NCBI GenBank assembly: GCA_027604705.1 | Contig: JADHYV010000107.1 | Coordinates: 754 to 49,547 of the forward strand | Source: Allomyces arbusculus | Lineage: Eukaryota > Blastocladiomycota > Blastocladiomycetes > Blastocladiales > Blastocladiaceae | Direction: 5' to 3' | DNA: 48,794 bases | Part shown: positions 1 to 11,599 of the stretch, piece after piece | Layout of the letters: each line of letters opens with the position of its first letter | How positions within the stretch are numbered: the first letter of the stretch is position 1 | The notes under the pieces: model-generated | What the model saw: the letters and a program-made list of their open reading frames with translations, nothing else | What the model was told of the DNA's origin: nothing | Databases searched by the model: none | Position numbers and translations under genes: made by a program

Positions 1-793
1 CCCCCCCCCCCCCCGCCGCGCGCCCGAAAGGCCAACACTCGTGATCCAGGTCATGTCACTGTGCATGCTATCTTATCTATATGATGCGCAAATTGGGAGC
101 AGAACCACGGCGACTGGTGACACACCCAACCCAGAGCGAAGATACAGGAGATCTTCGCCAAAGAGATGTATATATCACAATGCATCATTATGTATCAGGA
201 AAATCAGTAAGGTGAAGCAGGGAGGAGGGGGGGGAGGGGGAAAGGAGAGCCTGCACACCCAATGCATTGTGCAGTATTTTATGATGCCCTGCAAAGGCCC
301 GCTGCTTCGCCCTCGTTTCATCATTGATTTCTACAAGCATGGGAGAGAGGGACGAAGGGGGCAAAATTGCTGGCAAAGGTTCTGATCCATTCATGCAATG
401 CAGCAAGTTCTTTTATTGCACCCACCAGTGCACCCTCTGCTACTTCCTCCTCTTCTGGAGGGCCGGGCGATGCGTAATATTCTGCTGCAATTCGGGAAAT
501 TGGGCGAGTCATGCGTGCACGCACGCATTCGCCCCACAGCGACTGGCAACACGTGGAACTGGTGATGGTCGATCTGGCGGTGCAAAAGTGCTTGGGATGG
601 CGACGTTTCATCGCCAGCACGGTAATTGCACAAACTGCAGCGACACATTGGCGACAGCGGCGTTGGCGACAGCGACATGCTGGAAAATTGTCGTCGTCGG
701 CGATGTGAGAGACACACGAGGAGCGTTAGCAACGTTGGCGACGTCAGCCGTTCTGCTGTTGCAGCTCATAAATGTACGCGGCGCCCCGCCGCC

Positions 794-871
794 AATCGTT
801 CTCGTTGCCCACACATCCATGCGCCCGACCAGAATCGTTCTCGTTGCCCACACATCCATGCGCCCGACCAG
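794..871. repeat. 39-bp tandem duplication, two copies
   Basis: Two perfect adjacent copies of a 39-bp unit beginning AATCGTTCTCGTTGCCCACA. The unit is a multiple of 3 and is open in several frames on both strands, so it gives no coding evidence by itself. Confidence 0.9.
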
Positions 872-885
872 AACGGCCTCCCATG

Positions 886-1020
886 GCGCCATGGGCTCGA
901 ACTGAGGCGCGTGCGCACGTGCGTTCGGTGCGGCAAGCCCTATTCCAAGCGCATGCGGTGCTGCTCGCTCATGACCGAGACACGCGACGGTGTCACGGAC
1001 GCCAAGGTCGTGCGGGGCTT
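886..1020 (+). pseudogene. possible fragment of the CxxC-x9-CC domain family
   Basis: One plus-strand frame reads CVRCGKPYSKRMRCC, with Cys codons at 920, 929, 959 and 962. The spacing C-x2-C-x9-CC is identical to the second domain of the unknown protein at 16.4-18.1 kb, and in both cases an R-x-G follows several residues after the CC pair. The frame runs on without other recognisable features and has no clear start or splice context. It could be a terminal exon or a relic of a relative of that gene. Chance resemblance of a short motif cannot be excluded. Confidence 0.3.
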
Positions 1021-1641
1021 GAAACCGCGGTTTCCTCAACTTGTCACCCCACGGCCAGCCGCTGCAAGCAGCCGGAGCTGGAAGACCGGCCCGTCAGGCG
1101 GTAGTCGAAGAGGGCCAAGAGGTCCCGCGGGTTATTGGAACGATGCCGTGGATAGATGGAGGAGAACGTGGTCTTGTCACGTTGTTGAAAGGTTGTTTGT
1201 GAATCGCAAGAATGGACGGTTTGGATCGTTTTGGATGCAAATGCAGACAGTTCACTTTCGTGTCACAGCCACCAGGGTCGTGAGCTCTGTCTCTGACGCT
1301 CGAAATGGAAAAATTGGTGAGGGCCGGCTATGCCTGCTGTAACCACAACGGAATTCAACGGCACAAGGCAAAAGGGTCAACTCGAAAGTGTGAAGAGAGC
1401 TGGGCAAATCAAGCCAGTGCAGTCGTTCAGCGTCGTTCTGGCATGCTTCACTGGACGCAAAAGAGTTTCATCAACGACAGTGTATTGCGGCGGGAAGCCA
1501 AAGTGGACGATCCAGCATCAAAGGAAACAGCGCACGAACGAAACCAAAAAAGATGACGACGCGCTCTCTCAAAACCCCATTCCCGCATTTTTGAAAATTC
1601 GCCTCCTCTTTGTGATTCCCACCCACCATTCCTTCATTCAC

Positions 1642-4600
1642 TCACGCGTCGTCCTCCTCATCCTCCTCCGTCTCCACCTCCACCTCGGCAACCCCTGTCA
1701 TGGCCTCTTCGGGCGTCGCGGCCCGCGTCCGCCGGTGCCGGCGCGCATGCGCGTCCATCGTCAACGACCGATTCAGCCGCGTCGCGCGCGCCTGCACAAT
1801 CATCCAGGCCAATTCCAAGAACGACGCCGACGACCACGCCTGCGTCATACACGACCCGGGGCACTCCTCGCCGTCCTTGTTGGTCAGTTCCGGCAAACCT
1901 GCATACGGCGCGCGGGCCAGGTGGACACGCGCCGGTGCGGTCCGGGCGTGCACCGTGTGCAGGACGGCGTTGACTTCGTCGGGCGACTTAGCGGCCGCAA
2001 GGTGCACGGCGAGGTAGGCCTGGTAAAAGTAACCCGCTTGCCAGACCCATTCGGGCCCTTGGTGGTAGTTCCACCCGTGCGCGGTGGTCCGGTCGTACCC
2101 GTCGTCGTTGTTGTGGTAGTGGCCGCGGTAGTTGGGGTCGGCCGGGTCGAGCGTGCGCATGCCGAGCGGGCCGGCGAGGACTGTCAGGCCAAGGTCGAGC
2201 GCGGTACGCGCGTGCGCCGGGTTGAACAGGCTTGGCGCCTAGCGGTGGAAATACGGTGAGCATTGAATACAGAGTCGATCGTTCCCATTTGAAATCAAAG
2301 AGTACCATAGCCATGGCCACAAACTGGTTCGGCCGGAACTGGTAATCGGCCCACTTGTTTGACCCGCCCAACGTATCCTTGTAGATCCCACGGCGCACGT
2401 GCGGCGTGCTCAGCACCTGCGAGTCCAAATAAGGTGCGCCCTTTTGCATGGCCTCGACGTCGTCGGCCGGTGGCACGTAGAACATGGGCTCAAATGAGGC
2501 CTCAAGCATGGCGCGCCACGCGGCCCACGACACCTTCTCGCCCGAGGGCTTGGTGACGCCGTCGGTCGTGAGCGTCCCGGTCGCGTGCAGGTCGTCGAGC
2601 CACGCCACGCAATTGTAGAGCAGCGCCTGCAAGTCAACGTCGGCGCCGTCGCGCGGGGTCGCCGGGATACCGTAGTTGCCGGCCTTGTGCGAGTCGCCCA
2701 TCTGTTTCACGATCCCAGAGTCCGTCAGTTTCAAATCTCTCGCGAAATCCACGGGCCAAAACACCACGCGCGTACCTTGTCCATCCACGACCCGCAATTC
2801 ATCGCGTTCCCACCAAACACGAACCCGCCGCGGTTCCAGTCAATAAACGCGTCCACCTGGAACCCATCGTGCGTCATGGCGTGATCCAGCTGCGGCCCGG
2901 CATTGTGTTCACGGAAATGAATCCCCTTGGCGTGCCGCGCCAACACTTCCACGACCAACTCCAAGACCGTCGCCTTTTCCGCATACGCGCGCTTGTCGGT
3001 CCAGTGCACCCACTGGTCGTTACTCGGGAACCGCCGCGCCACAACCGTCGTCAAGAGCTCGGCGCCGTTGGGCACGAGCCGTACGTAGTCTTGCACGGCC
3101 TGCACCCACCACCACGCCGCGTCGCGCGCATTGTACCGCGGGTACCGGCCCGAATCCAGCAGGTTCGGGATGAGGCCGTGCTTGATCGTACTGCCAAGCG
3201 CAATGATGTGTTCCTTGGCCGCCTGCGTCTGGCCCGTCCGCAGCAACAAACCGCGCAGGGCGATCAAGATATCGCGACCCCAGCAGCGCATATGCGCGGT
3301 CGCGAAATGCGGCAACCCCGCGGCGAGCGCGGCCTTGGACTCGGTCGGGTGCAGCGACGCCGAGGGTACAAACGCGAGCATTTGCACGGCCGTCATGGCC
3401 AAGTTGCGCACAAACGAGCCCGACTTGGCGACAAACCGGCCCATCATATCCGCGGCGGCACGACGCGCGGCGCCCTCGGCCGTGACGACGACCAGGGCAA
3501 AGTATTTGGGGACCAAGTAGTTGGGCACGGTCTTGACGAGCGCCATTCGGTCGCGCAACCAGTCGCGCACCTCCGCGAGCGGCGCCTTGTTGTCCGTGAT
3601 ATACCGTTTGAGCCGGTCCACCGTGTAATCGAGCATCCAGGGCCCCTGGCGCAAATTATCGCACATTGGGTGGCCCAAGTCGTTGGCGCGCATGATCGGG
3701 CGCAGGACCGCGGCCATGCCCGAGAGCCCACAGTACGCGAACGGGCCGTAACCTGGCACGTCGTAGACGCCGCCACCGACTTCGCGCTCCTCGCTGTCGG
3801 TCCGGTAGAGCAGCTGATTGAGTTCGTTGAACGACAACTTGGCGCACAGGTCGGCGATCCCGGACTTCTTGGTGCCTTCGAGCGACTCGAGATCGTGAAG
3901 TTTCGCGAGCTGGTCGTTATTGGTCAACCACGTCTCGAGCAACACCGCCGTGCCGGGCGGCGTCGCCGGATCGAGCGTGACTACCGTGTTCTGCTGCGCG
4001 TCGACCGACACGGTCACGCGGTTTGCCTGGTTGGCGAGACGCACGGGCACGCCGTCAATCACGTTCGGGTCCTTGGGCGCGTCGGCGGCCACAATCTCGA
4101 GTGCCTGCGCGAGAATCAATTTCGCCTGCGTGCGCTTGAGCACGAGCGGCGACAGCGGCGCGCGCGGACTCGTGCCGGCCGCGGGGCGCGTGAACGCCGA
4201 CCGCGCAATCAGAATCACGCCGCGGTGCAGGACGGGGTCTTGGCGGTAGACAATGATATACGGCTCCTCGTGGTGCACGTAGACCTCCGACATGTTTTCG
4301 AGCGCCATCCGGCGGTGCAACTCGCCGAGCGCGGCACGCAGCGGGTGCATCCCCTGCACAAGGTCAAGCTGCGGGTAGGTGCGCGCCTCGTGCACGACAT
4401 TCAAGTGTTTCGGAATACACCAGTCGTACCCGAGCGTCGATCCGACCGCGCATGACGCCATGGCCGTCACCGCTGCGTTCGCAACCGAATCCAACACCGA
4501 CCGCCGCTGTGCCGGCGGCTCGTTATCATGCGTGCAATCCATGAACAACGCGTGCGGTTCGGCGGCACGCACATCGACCGCATGGTGCGGCGTCGCCATG

Positions 4601-6817
4601 CACACGGCGGGCCCGGCGCCCGCGGCATGGAACGAGCCGACGGGGTCGCCCGAGTACCGGTGCACGAGCCGCGACAGTTCCTTGGCGTCCCACGCCTGCA
4701 TCGCCTCGCGAATCAACGAGTGAATCCCGAGTTCCGCAGCATAGAGGCGGTCGACGGCCGCGTCGCCCGTGAACAGTTCCGCGACCACGTACAGGTGCGG
4801 GCGCACGACGCGCGCCTCGTCGAGCAAGTAGGCCGCCAAGTGCCGCGGAGTCGAGTGGCAATTGTCGATGCGGAACGCGTGGAAGTGCTTGGCCATTTGC
4901 CGCGTGTAGGCGCGCATATGGTCCCAGAGCCACGGGTTATCCGCGCGACTTGCGCCGTACCGCAGCTTGACACAGTCGCCCCACTGAATGACTTCGCGGC
5001 GCAGATAAGCGCGCGACTGTGGCGACGCGAAATCGATCATCGGGTTCGCGTTCCAGATCCACCCGTTGTTAGCCCACACCTGCGTCTTGTCAAAGAGCGA
5101 CGCGTAGGCCGCGGGATTCTCGATGCCGACGGCGTCGGCAAACCCGCGCGTGAAGTAGGTGCCGATGAACGGCGAACTCTTCGTGATGCGGCCGAGTTGC
5201 GGCCCGCCTTGGTCGACGCGCTCCCACTTGATCGTGTTGGCCAGATTGTTGAAGACGGCGGCCGTGTCCTGGTCGTAGTCCTGGTAATACGCCAAGTTGA
5301 TTTCGTCGAGGACCGCCGTCAACTCGGCGTCGTGGTGGTCGGGCGGCAAGTCAATCAGGTCGCACCCTTCCGCGCAGTAGGTGGCCAAGTAGGCTGCGGC
5401 CAAGTGCACGTCGAGCGTGCGCGCGTGCCGCTGCGACCCAAACGGCTTGCTCGCGTCCGCGATCTCGCGCAGACGCTGGGCGCGCGCGTGCGTGTCGAGC
5501 TTGCGCACGCCCTGGAAACGCGCGTCGGGTACGGCCGAGGCAACGAGCGGGAGAATCGCCTCTTTGAGTGCGGGCACGTCCATGGCGTAAAACTCCCACA
5601 GCTTGATCTCGAGGTACGCCGATTCGCGGAAGACGCGCAGCAGCTTGGCCACGTCGTCGGCACTTGTCAGCAGTGGGTCGACACCGGGCACTTGACCCGT
5701 AGCAACACGGTACGAATAGTTTTGCAGCGCGTCGTCGAGCAAGTAAGCCGGGTAGAGGTGCGGCGAATTGACGAGGTTGTAGCCCGACTCGGGGTGCGCG
5801 CGCAGCCACGGCGAGTTGCACGCCGTGTGGTTCCAGACCACGTCGGTCATGGCGAGCAGGCCCGCGCGTTCAATCTCGTCGAGCACGTGGGCCACGGCAG
5901 TCCACCGCGCGTCAATGGTCGGCGGGATCTTGCCGGGCTCAAACAGGTCGGGCGAGACGTCGAGCTGGTCGAGGAGCGAGTAAGGACTGTTGGAAACGCC
6001 GCGCGGCTGCATCGGCACGAAATGAACGAGGTTGAAGTTGAGTTTGCCGAGCGTCTTGAACTGCGCCGGCCAGGTCGTGAGCGGGCCAAGCCATTTGGGC
6101 ACGACCGATTGCAGCACGATCGCGTCGAGCGTCGGCAGCGGCACGCCGAGGACCGTCAGCGTGGGCTCGACGACCACATGCGTCGTTTGCGGTTCGAGCG
6201 GGATCGTCGTCGTGTGCGTTTCGGCGGGCAGGCGCGACTCGATTTTGAACGCAAACGTGCCGGGCGCGGCGATGTCGAGGTCAATCGACGCGTCGTTGAC
6301 GTAGTCGTATTTGAATCTGTTGTTTTCGCGGGAACTCGCGGGGTTAGCCTTGTGTAGACAGCGATCTCGACTCCCGAGACTACGAAAAAACATACTCGAT
6401 GCGCAACTCCTGAGCGCGGTGGTACCCCGTCTTCACCGAATAGTCGGCCACGAGCACGGCGCCGCCATTGTCGAGAATCGGGTCGCCAGCGCGCAGAATA
6501 AAGCGCAGGCGGTGCACGGCCTTGTCGCCAATGAGCGGGGGCAAGCGCACGAGCGGGACCGTGTAGTGCGGGCCCGTGAGCTTGAACTGGCGCACGGGGC
6601 CGGCGGGCACGCCCTCGTCGAGCAAGAGCGTCGCGTGGTCGGCAGCGGCGACATAGGCGAGCGACTCGTCAAGCTCGGGGTCTGGGTCGGCGGTGAAGCC
6701 CGCAGATGCGGCAGCGGGAGTGGAGGTCTTGGTCGCGGGTTGCTTGAAGGCGGTGCGCGCCGGATCGTGCTGCGCGACGCGCGCGGCGGGAAGGGCCACG
6801 ACGGACGCGGCCATCAT
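1642..6817 (-). CDS. GDB1: glycogen debranching enzyme (4-alpha-glucanotransferase / amylo-1,6-glucosidase)
   Basis: Cytosolic bifunctional enzyme that shortens and removes branches of glycogen. Four exons (6817-6396, 6316-2776, 2701-2306, 2238-1642) give 1651 aa; family members are about 1500-1540 aa. All introns (79, 74, 67 nt) are GT-AG and phase-consistent, and joins such as MDK/MGDSH match the family. The N-terminal transferase half has TDVVWNHTACNS (about residue 300), FRIDNCHS (about 623), AELFTG with the probable catalytic Glu (about 651) and MDCTHDNEPP (about 733). The C-terminal glucosidase half has MRCWGRDILIALRG (about 1150), GIPATPRDG and GWNYHQGPEW. The tail ends in an unusual acidic run (EVEVETEEDEEDDA). 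The start is the first Met of exon 1; the second Met, one codon on, is equally possible. The 5' end faces a 750-bp gap before the 3' end of the PDK-like gene. Confidence 0.96.
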
Positions 6818-7568
6818 GGCAGTGGTTGCAGTCGAGGCGTGGTGCAGGGCCCTTGGTCGAGATCACCGGGCGGGCGGGAGGCGGATGGGTATTTAGCGAG
6901 CGCCTGGGAGAGGGAGCGGCAGCGGCGAGGGCGACGCGTCTTGGCGGGAGCGGGCGTGCGTGGGCAGCGTGTGCTTTGCAGGCAGTCGCGCGCGCGTCGC
7001 TTGTGGGCGCCGCGCGTGGTGCGGTGCTGAAATGGGGAGCCGGCGAGGAGGGAGCGCGCGGCAAGGCAGCGCGACAAGGAGCGCGACAGGGGCGGCCGGG
7101 CACGAGTCGCGCGCCGTGCAGTGGCGGCCGCTGCTGCGAAAACGGTGATGTGCGCTGGGAGACGGCGGGCGCGCCGCGTCTCGCACGCGCGCGCGGCCTC
7201 CACTGCACGCTGCAGACGCACGCACAACGCCTCGGCATGCGCACAGACATCACGGCCACCGCCAAACGTGCGCTGCCCGGAGCGATCCAGAACATCGTGC
7301 CAGGCGCGCGCATGTCCCGTCTCGAACAACCCGCGTGTCCCGCCGCCCAGCGGATCCGACCCTGTCCGCTGTCGCCGCGTGCTTGCAAATCGAATCAGAA
7401 CCAAGCCGATACACGTCTCGTTACGGACGAGGACCCGTGCCGCGGGCCCCGTGGACGCCCTGCGCGTCCTCCCAATTGGTGTATTGTGCATTGTTTTTCT
7501 CTTTGCTGTTCCCGGTTCACTCCACCGCAACCCCCCACCCGACCGACCTTCGACACGACGGCCAGCGA
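6818..7568. other. intergenic, probable GDB1 promoter region
   Basis: About 750 bp between the GDB1 start and the PDK-like stop, both on the minus strand. It is very GC-rich with several overlapping open frames and no recognisable domains. No clear TATA box or other site stands out. Confidence 0.5.
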
Positions 7569-8853
7569 TCACGGCAGCGGCTCCTCCGAGTCCGACAACC
7601 GCGACAAATGCAAGTAGGCGTCGGTGCCGTACCCCTCCATGGAAATCAACCGCAGATCCCCACCAAAATACCTTGCGTAGAGCCGCGACAGCGGCAACCC
7701 GTACCCAAACCCGGCCATCGGCGCCTTGAAATCCGACGATCCGGGCGTCTCGGGTTCCGGCTGCGCGGGCGCCGTCGTGTACAGGTAGGTCCAGATCAGC
7801 GGCATGCCCGACCGCGCAATCCCGCCGCCCTCGTCGGAGACCTTGATGGTAATATCCTCGCGGCCCTCGGCCACGACAACCTTCACGGGCGGGAAATGGT
7901 CGGCGTCGGGCCCGTACCGCTCGACAACGGCGCGCAGCGAGTTTTTAAGCAGCTCAAAGAGCATGTGGTGCAGGTGGCTCGGCACGTACATGAAGTGCAG
8001 GTCGTCGGGGCAGTAGAGCTGCACGTTCGGGGCCGAGAAGAGCGCATAGTGGTCTTCGCAAATGAACCGCGCGTTGTCAATCGCCTCTTGCGCGACTTGC
8101 GCGACATTGGTCTTGGTGCAGATAATGCCGACGTAGTCGTCGCGCGCCGGCAACTTGTGCAGCGCCACGTGCTGCCCAATCAGCATGCGGATGCCGATGC
8201 GCGACATGTAGAACCGGTCCAAGAAATTCTGCACCTGCGCGTCAATGTGCGGCAACCCGTGCTGCGCCTTGAGTTCCTTGATGCCCTGCGCGACCGTGGC
8301 CACGGTCGGGTCGTGCCGCCGCTTGATATTCTCAATCAGCTCGACAAACGCGGCATTATATGCCTCGCACTCGGCGGGGACCGCGGCGGCCGGATCGACG
8401 GGCGTAAAGTACCGGTGAATCGGTGGCGGAACGACATGGCCATTGGCGTCGACGGTGACGCGGTCGCGCGCCTTGAGTGCGGCGGGGGTTTCCATGCGCG
8501 GGAAGTCGACGAGTTCGGTAAACGACTCGGCGTACCAGTCGCGCACGCGGCGGACCGAGGCCATGTTGGAGAGGTTGTAGGGCAGGTTTTCGAGTTCGAC
8601 GACGCGGTGCGCGAGCCGCACGGGCAGTTCCTCGCGCAAGAACTGGGTGGCCTTGAACATGGTGCCGACGGTGGGTTTGGTGCCTGTTGATTTTTGGAGA
8701 GGCGGGTGAGACAAGCGGTCGGCGAGCGAGAGACGCGTCAATCCGACGGTAGTTACCAAACTCGACCATCTGCCGCAGGGACACGGAGGTTTGCGGAAAC
8801 TTGGCGAAGAACTTGATCTTGTCGTAGAGCGCCTCGGGTAACCTTGCGGCCAT
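7569..8853 (-). CDS. mitochondrial pyruvate (or branched-chain 2-oxoacid) dehydrogenase kinase
   Basis: Protein kinase of the GHKL/histidine-kinase fold that inactivates the mitochondrial 2-oxoacid dehydrogenase complex by phosphorylating E1-alpha. Two exons (8853-8757, 8683-7569) with a 73-nt intron (GTAACT...CAACAG) give 403 aa, the usual family length. Exon 1 encodes the family's N-terminal FFAKFPQTSVSLRQMVEFG; the join leads into an all-helical lipoyl-binding domain (REELPVRLAHRV). ATP-lid motifs follow: N-box ELLKNSLRAVVE (about 280), G1 SDEGGGI (about 314) and G2 GFGYGLPLSRLY (about 355). It ends LSRLSDSEEPLP like fungal homologues and lacks the C-terminal DW motif of animal PDKs. PDK versus BCKDK cannot be settled from sequence alone. 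No obvious cleavable presequence is present. It is divergently arranged with the pseudokinase gene, 775 bp away. Confidence 0.93.
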
Positions 8854-9628
8854 GGTGGGCGTTGGACAAGGAGCGAACGGCGCGCGGCAGCTCGAGAGCG
8901 GGACAGAGGGGCGGGACAGAGGGGCGGGAGCGGCTGCGCTTGTGCGCCGGTCTCGACCGGATCGTTGATGCCGGCAGGTGCCGGTCGGAAAACGGGCCGT
9001 GCGCGGGCCGCAGTCGCGGATCGAGAGCGAGGATCGTCGACGGGGGCGGCGCGGGCGGCGATCGTGCTTGCAGCGGCAGCAGCTCGAGGCGCAGCTGGTC
9101 CAAGAGCGGGCGCGTGCAGTGCGTGCGGTGCGGGTGCGTGCGGGTGCGTGCGGGTGCGTGCGGGTGCGCGCGGCCGGCAGTTGCTCGAGCGTGTGCAGCA
9201 GCGTGTTGCGCGTCGCCTTGGCGTGCGAGTGGGGCGGCTGGGCGCTTGCGGGGGCGGCGACCGTTTTGAGCGTGCGCCGGCTCGAGAGCGTCGGGCCGGG
9301 CGGGCGGTGACGGGACCGGTGAGCGCGGCAGGACGCGGTCGGCGGCTCGGCTGCCGCCGCCGCCGTCGTCGTCGTCGCCGGCGCGAGGCGTGAAAAGAGC
9401 CGCGCTGAGAGGTGCGGCGCAAACAAAGTGACACGCGGTCACGTTCGCCGAGCAGAGCCACACGCGGCCGCCCTCCCGGCCACCACGACTGCATCGGCCA
9501 GCACGACTGCATCGTCCAGCACGGCTGCCGCGACAGCGTCGCCCGCCGCGCACCACCCAGCCCCACCGCCCGCGCGCCAGACTGCCCGCACTGCCCTGCA
9601 CGCGCCACGCCGCGCGCACGCCGCGCCC
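8854..9628. other. shared upstream region of two divergent genes
   Basis: This 775-bp gap separates the PDK-like and pseudokinase start codons and probably carries both promoters. It is extremely GC-rich, with a 10-bp tandem repeat at 9131-9170. Long open frames cross it on both strands but have no domain content and look compositional. A Ser/Thr/Ala-rich frame runs into the pseudokinase exon, so an earlier start (ATG at 9428) is possible. Confidence 0.5.
9131..9170. repeat. 10-bp tandem repeat (CGGGTGCGTG)4
   Basis: Four consecutive copies of CGGGTGCGTG; the last has one change (GCG for GTG). Confidence 0.9.
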
Positions 9629-11117
9629 ATGCCGCCACCACGGCCACCATCCCCCTTCATGACCGCAGCCGCACCATCCGCTCCACCGACGGCGTCGTCG
9701 CCTTCAAGTCTTGTCCGGTCGGCGTTCTCGTTTGCCGGCCTGCTGCCGCGCGCACCTCCGCCCGGCGCCGCCGCGGGGACCGCACCACCAGCAGACCCGC
9801 CGCGCCGCCACCGTGTCATCAAGGCCGTCCGGCACGCCGACAAGCGCGATGCCGTGCTCAAGTGCCGCGAGCCCGCTGCCGGCGTCGTCTCGAACCACGC
9901 CGACCAGGTGGACGAAATTGCGCGCGAGGCGAGCATTATCAAGGAACTGAGCGCCACGAGTACCTACGGACTGCTGCTCTCGTCTCTTCGTGCACTTCTC
10001 GGCTCCTGACGCAACCATCCAATCCCCAGCCCCACCCGCCGCCCCACCTCTCCTCGCCGCCGGCACCGACCGCCTCTTCGGCTCCCCGCGGTCCTTCCTC
10101 ATCACGCAACTCGTCGGCACCCCGCTCGCGCAATGCGCGCCCGACACGGTCCGCCGCCACGCCGCGCGGATCGCAACCGCCCTGTTACGCGCGCTGCAAA
10201 CCGCGCACTCGCATGGCCACGTCCACGGCGCGCTCCATCCAGACTCGATCCTGCTCGCGCCGCCCGCGGCCGTCCTCCTCGTCGGCTGGGATCAGCCGTG
10301 GACGACGTCGGAGGCGGAGGCGGACGCGCACCACGTGCGGTACTGGTCGCTCAAGGCGCACCACCGGCCTGCGGGATCGGCCATGACCGCGGCTGACGAC
10401 GTCGAGGCGGCCCTCTTGAGCCTCGCCGACCTCCTGCACCCGCTCCCGTGGGCGTCGGGCGCGAGCACCGACGAGGTGCGGGAACGCAAGTCGACCACGC
10501 CGCTACGGGAGGTGGTCCCGAACGGTCCGGCATGGCTGTTGCGCAATTTACGTCGCGCGCGGGCTTTAGTCGAGGGGGAAACGCCCGAATACGACGCGAT
10601 GGTCGCGGAAATGGTACCGCCGACCGTCCCCAGCGAAAATGACGCGGTCGTTGCGGGATTGCGCGCACGGGTCGCTGAACTCGAGCGACAATTGGCGGCC
10701 TCGCAGCGGAACGACGACGCGCATCACCGCCGGAAACAGAGGTCCCCGTCGCACGGCGCTGGGTCGGGGCGGAACCGGTCCGGGTCGCGAACGCGCCGCG
10801 ACCAACATTCGGCACGCGGTGGAGGTGGAGGAAAGTCCCGCAACGACCACCATCATGGCCACCATCAGGGGCCGGTGCAGGGCGACCCGAGCGCTGTGCG
10901 TGCGTGGCAGGCCATGGAGTCCGCGCCGCCGAGGCATACGCGTGCGGCCACGGCGCCTGCGGGACCGTCGGCGACCGGATCGGCGGCGAGTGCAGGTGCA
11001 AGTGCAGGAGCGAAGCAGGACGGCGCCGCGTGGCTCGCGCAGGCGACGGCCGGATGGGCCAAGGCGACCGAGAACATTGATTGGGCGGCGGTCGATGATG
11101 ACGAGGAGGATCTGTAA
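9629..11117 (+). CDS. CK1-like pseudokinase with charged C-terminal tail
   Basis: Two exons (9629-9959, 10030-11117) joined over a 70-nt intron (GTACCT...CCCCAG, branch CTCCTGAC) give 472 aa. The kinase N-lobe signature is retained: AVLKC (Lys78, beta-3) and REASIIKEL (Glu100, helix C). The catalytic loop reads VHGALHPDSILL, where HRD has become H176-G-A, so the proton-accepting Asp is absent. The DFG position reads VGWDQ, so metal binding is also doubtful. TAADDVEAALLSLADLLHPLPW resembles the casein-kinase-1 segment that follows the activation loop. The rest is a short coiled coil (LRARVAELERQLAASQR), an Arg/Ser/His-rich stretch and an acidic end (DDDEEDL). It is probably a scaffold or regulator; no specific function is recognised. 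The start could be 9428, 9629 or 9659. Confidence 0.7.
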
Positions 11118-11599
11118 ATGGAAGCGCGATTTGCGAGTTTTGATATCGATTTTGGATCCGTCTTTTGGTTACGATTTGCATCGTGCGCCTCAGGTCTAGC
11201 CTGCCAGCAATTCTTGGCCCATCGTGGCAACCAAGACGGCACAGTCGCCCATCATCCCATTTGCCGCCGGGAACGGTTGCCGTAGACAGCAAAGAGAAAC
11301 GAGATCATATCGAGTGGAGGGACGTTGATTGCCGAGTTTGAACGACGTGGTCGCACGTGATGCAAGGACGCCCGTTTTCTGTCACGACGGGGTCGCGACG
11401 ACTACTTTCAATGTCGTCAACATCGACATCGACATCCGCCAAGTGCTCGCGACATCAACCTTTTCCAACTTGGCGCACTCAGTCTCCCGCTTCACGAACC
11501 AGCTTTTGCCGGAAGCCCCAAGCCGACGCGACCGCACCTGCGCGTTCCACCCGACCGTGAACCCGACCCGTAACCCATCGCCCCACCCGCACCGTCACC
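11118..11599. other. intergenic, tandem genes
   Basis: Gap between the pseudokinase stop and the SF3A2 start on the same strand. It holds the 3' flank of one gene and presumably the promoter of the next. No RNA gene or repeat is seen. Confidence 0.5.

Larger units (their letters stand above)
1..1641. other. gene-poor leader region
   Basis: No convincing complete gene is seen on either strand. The window opens with a run of 14 C, and a purine/G-rich tract lies near 221-246. Open frames here are short, mutually overlapping and without recognisable domains. Two items are listed separately: a 39-bp tandem duplication (794-871) and a short stretch encoding a CxxC...CC motif (about 886-1020). The last 80 bases are the 3' flank of the debranching enzyme gene. 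Confidence 0.6.

Noticed and set aside
1-14. Poly-C at the window start as a telomere
   Set aside because: A homopolymer, not a telomeric repeat; probably just a low-complexity tract or a sequence edge.
4528-6357. 609-codon plus-strand open frame antisense to GDB1
   Set aside because: Arg/Val-rich with no domain. The opposite strand encodes a well-conserved enzyme; the GC-rich codon pattern (GC3) leaves antisense frames open.
7335-8690. 451-codon plus-strand frame antisense to the PDK-like kinase
   Set aside because: Mirrors the kinase codons; no domain and no splice context.
9428-9628. N-terminal extension of the pseudokinase
   Set aside because: In frame and open, but Ala/Thr/Ser low complexity in a promoter-like region; kept only as an alternative start.
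9957-10009. Alternative pseudokinase reading with a one-base frame change and HFSAPD-type strand
   Set aside because: The 70-nt intron with a good donor, CTGAC branch and AG explains the frame change without an indel.
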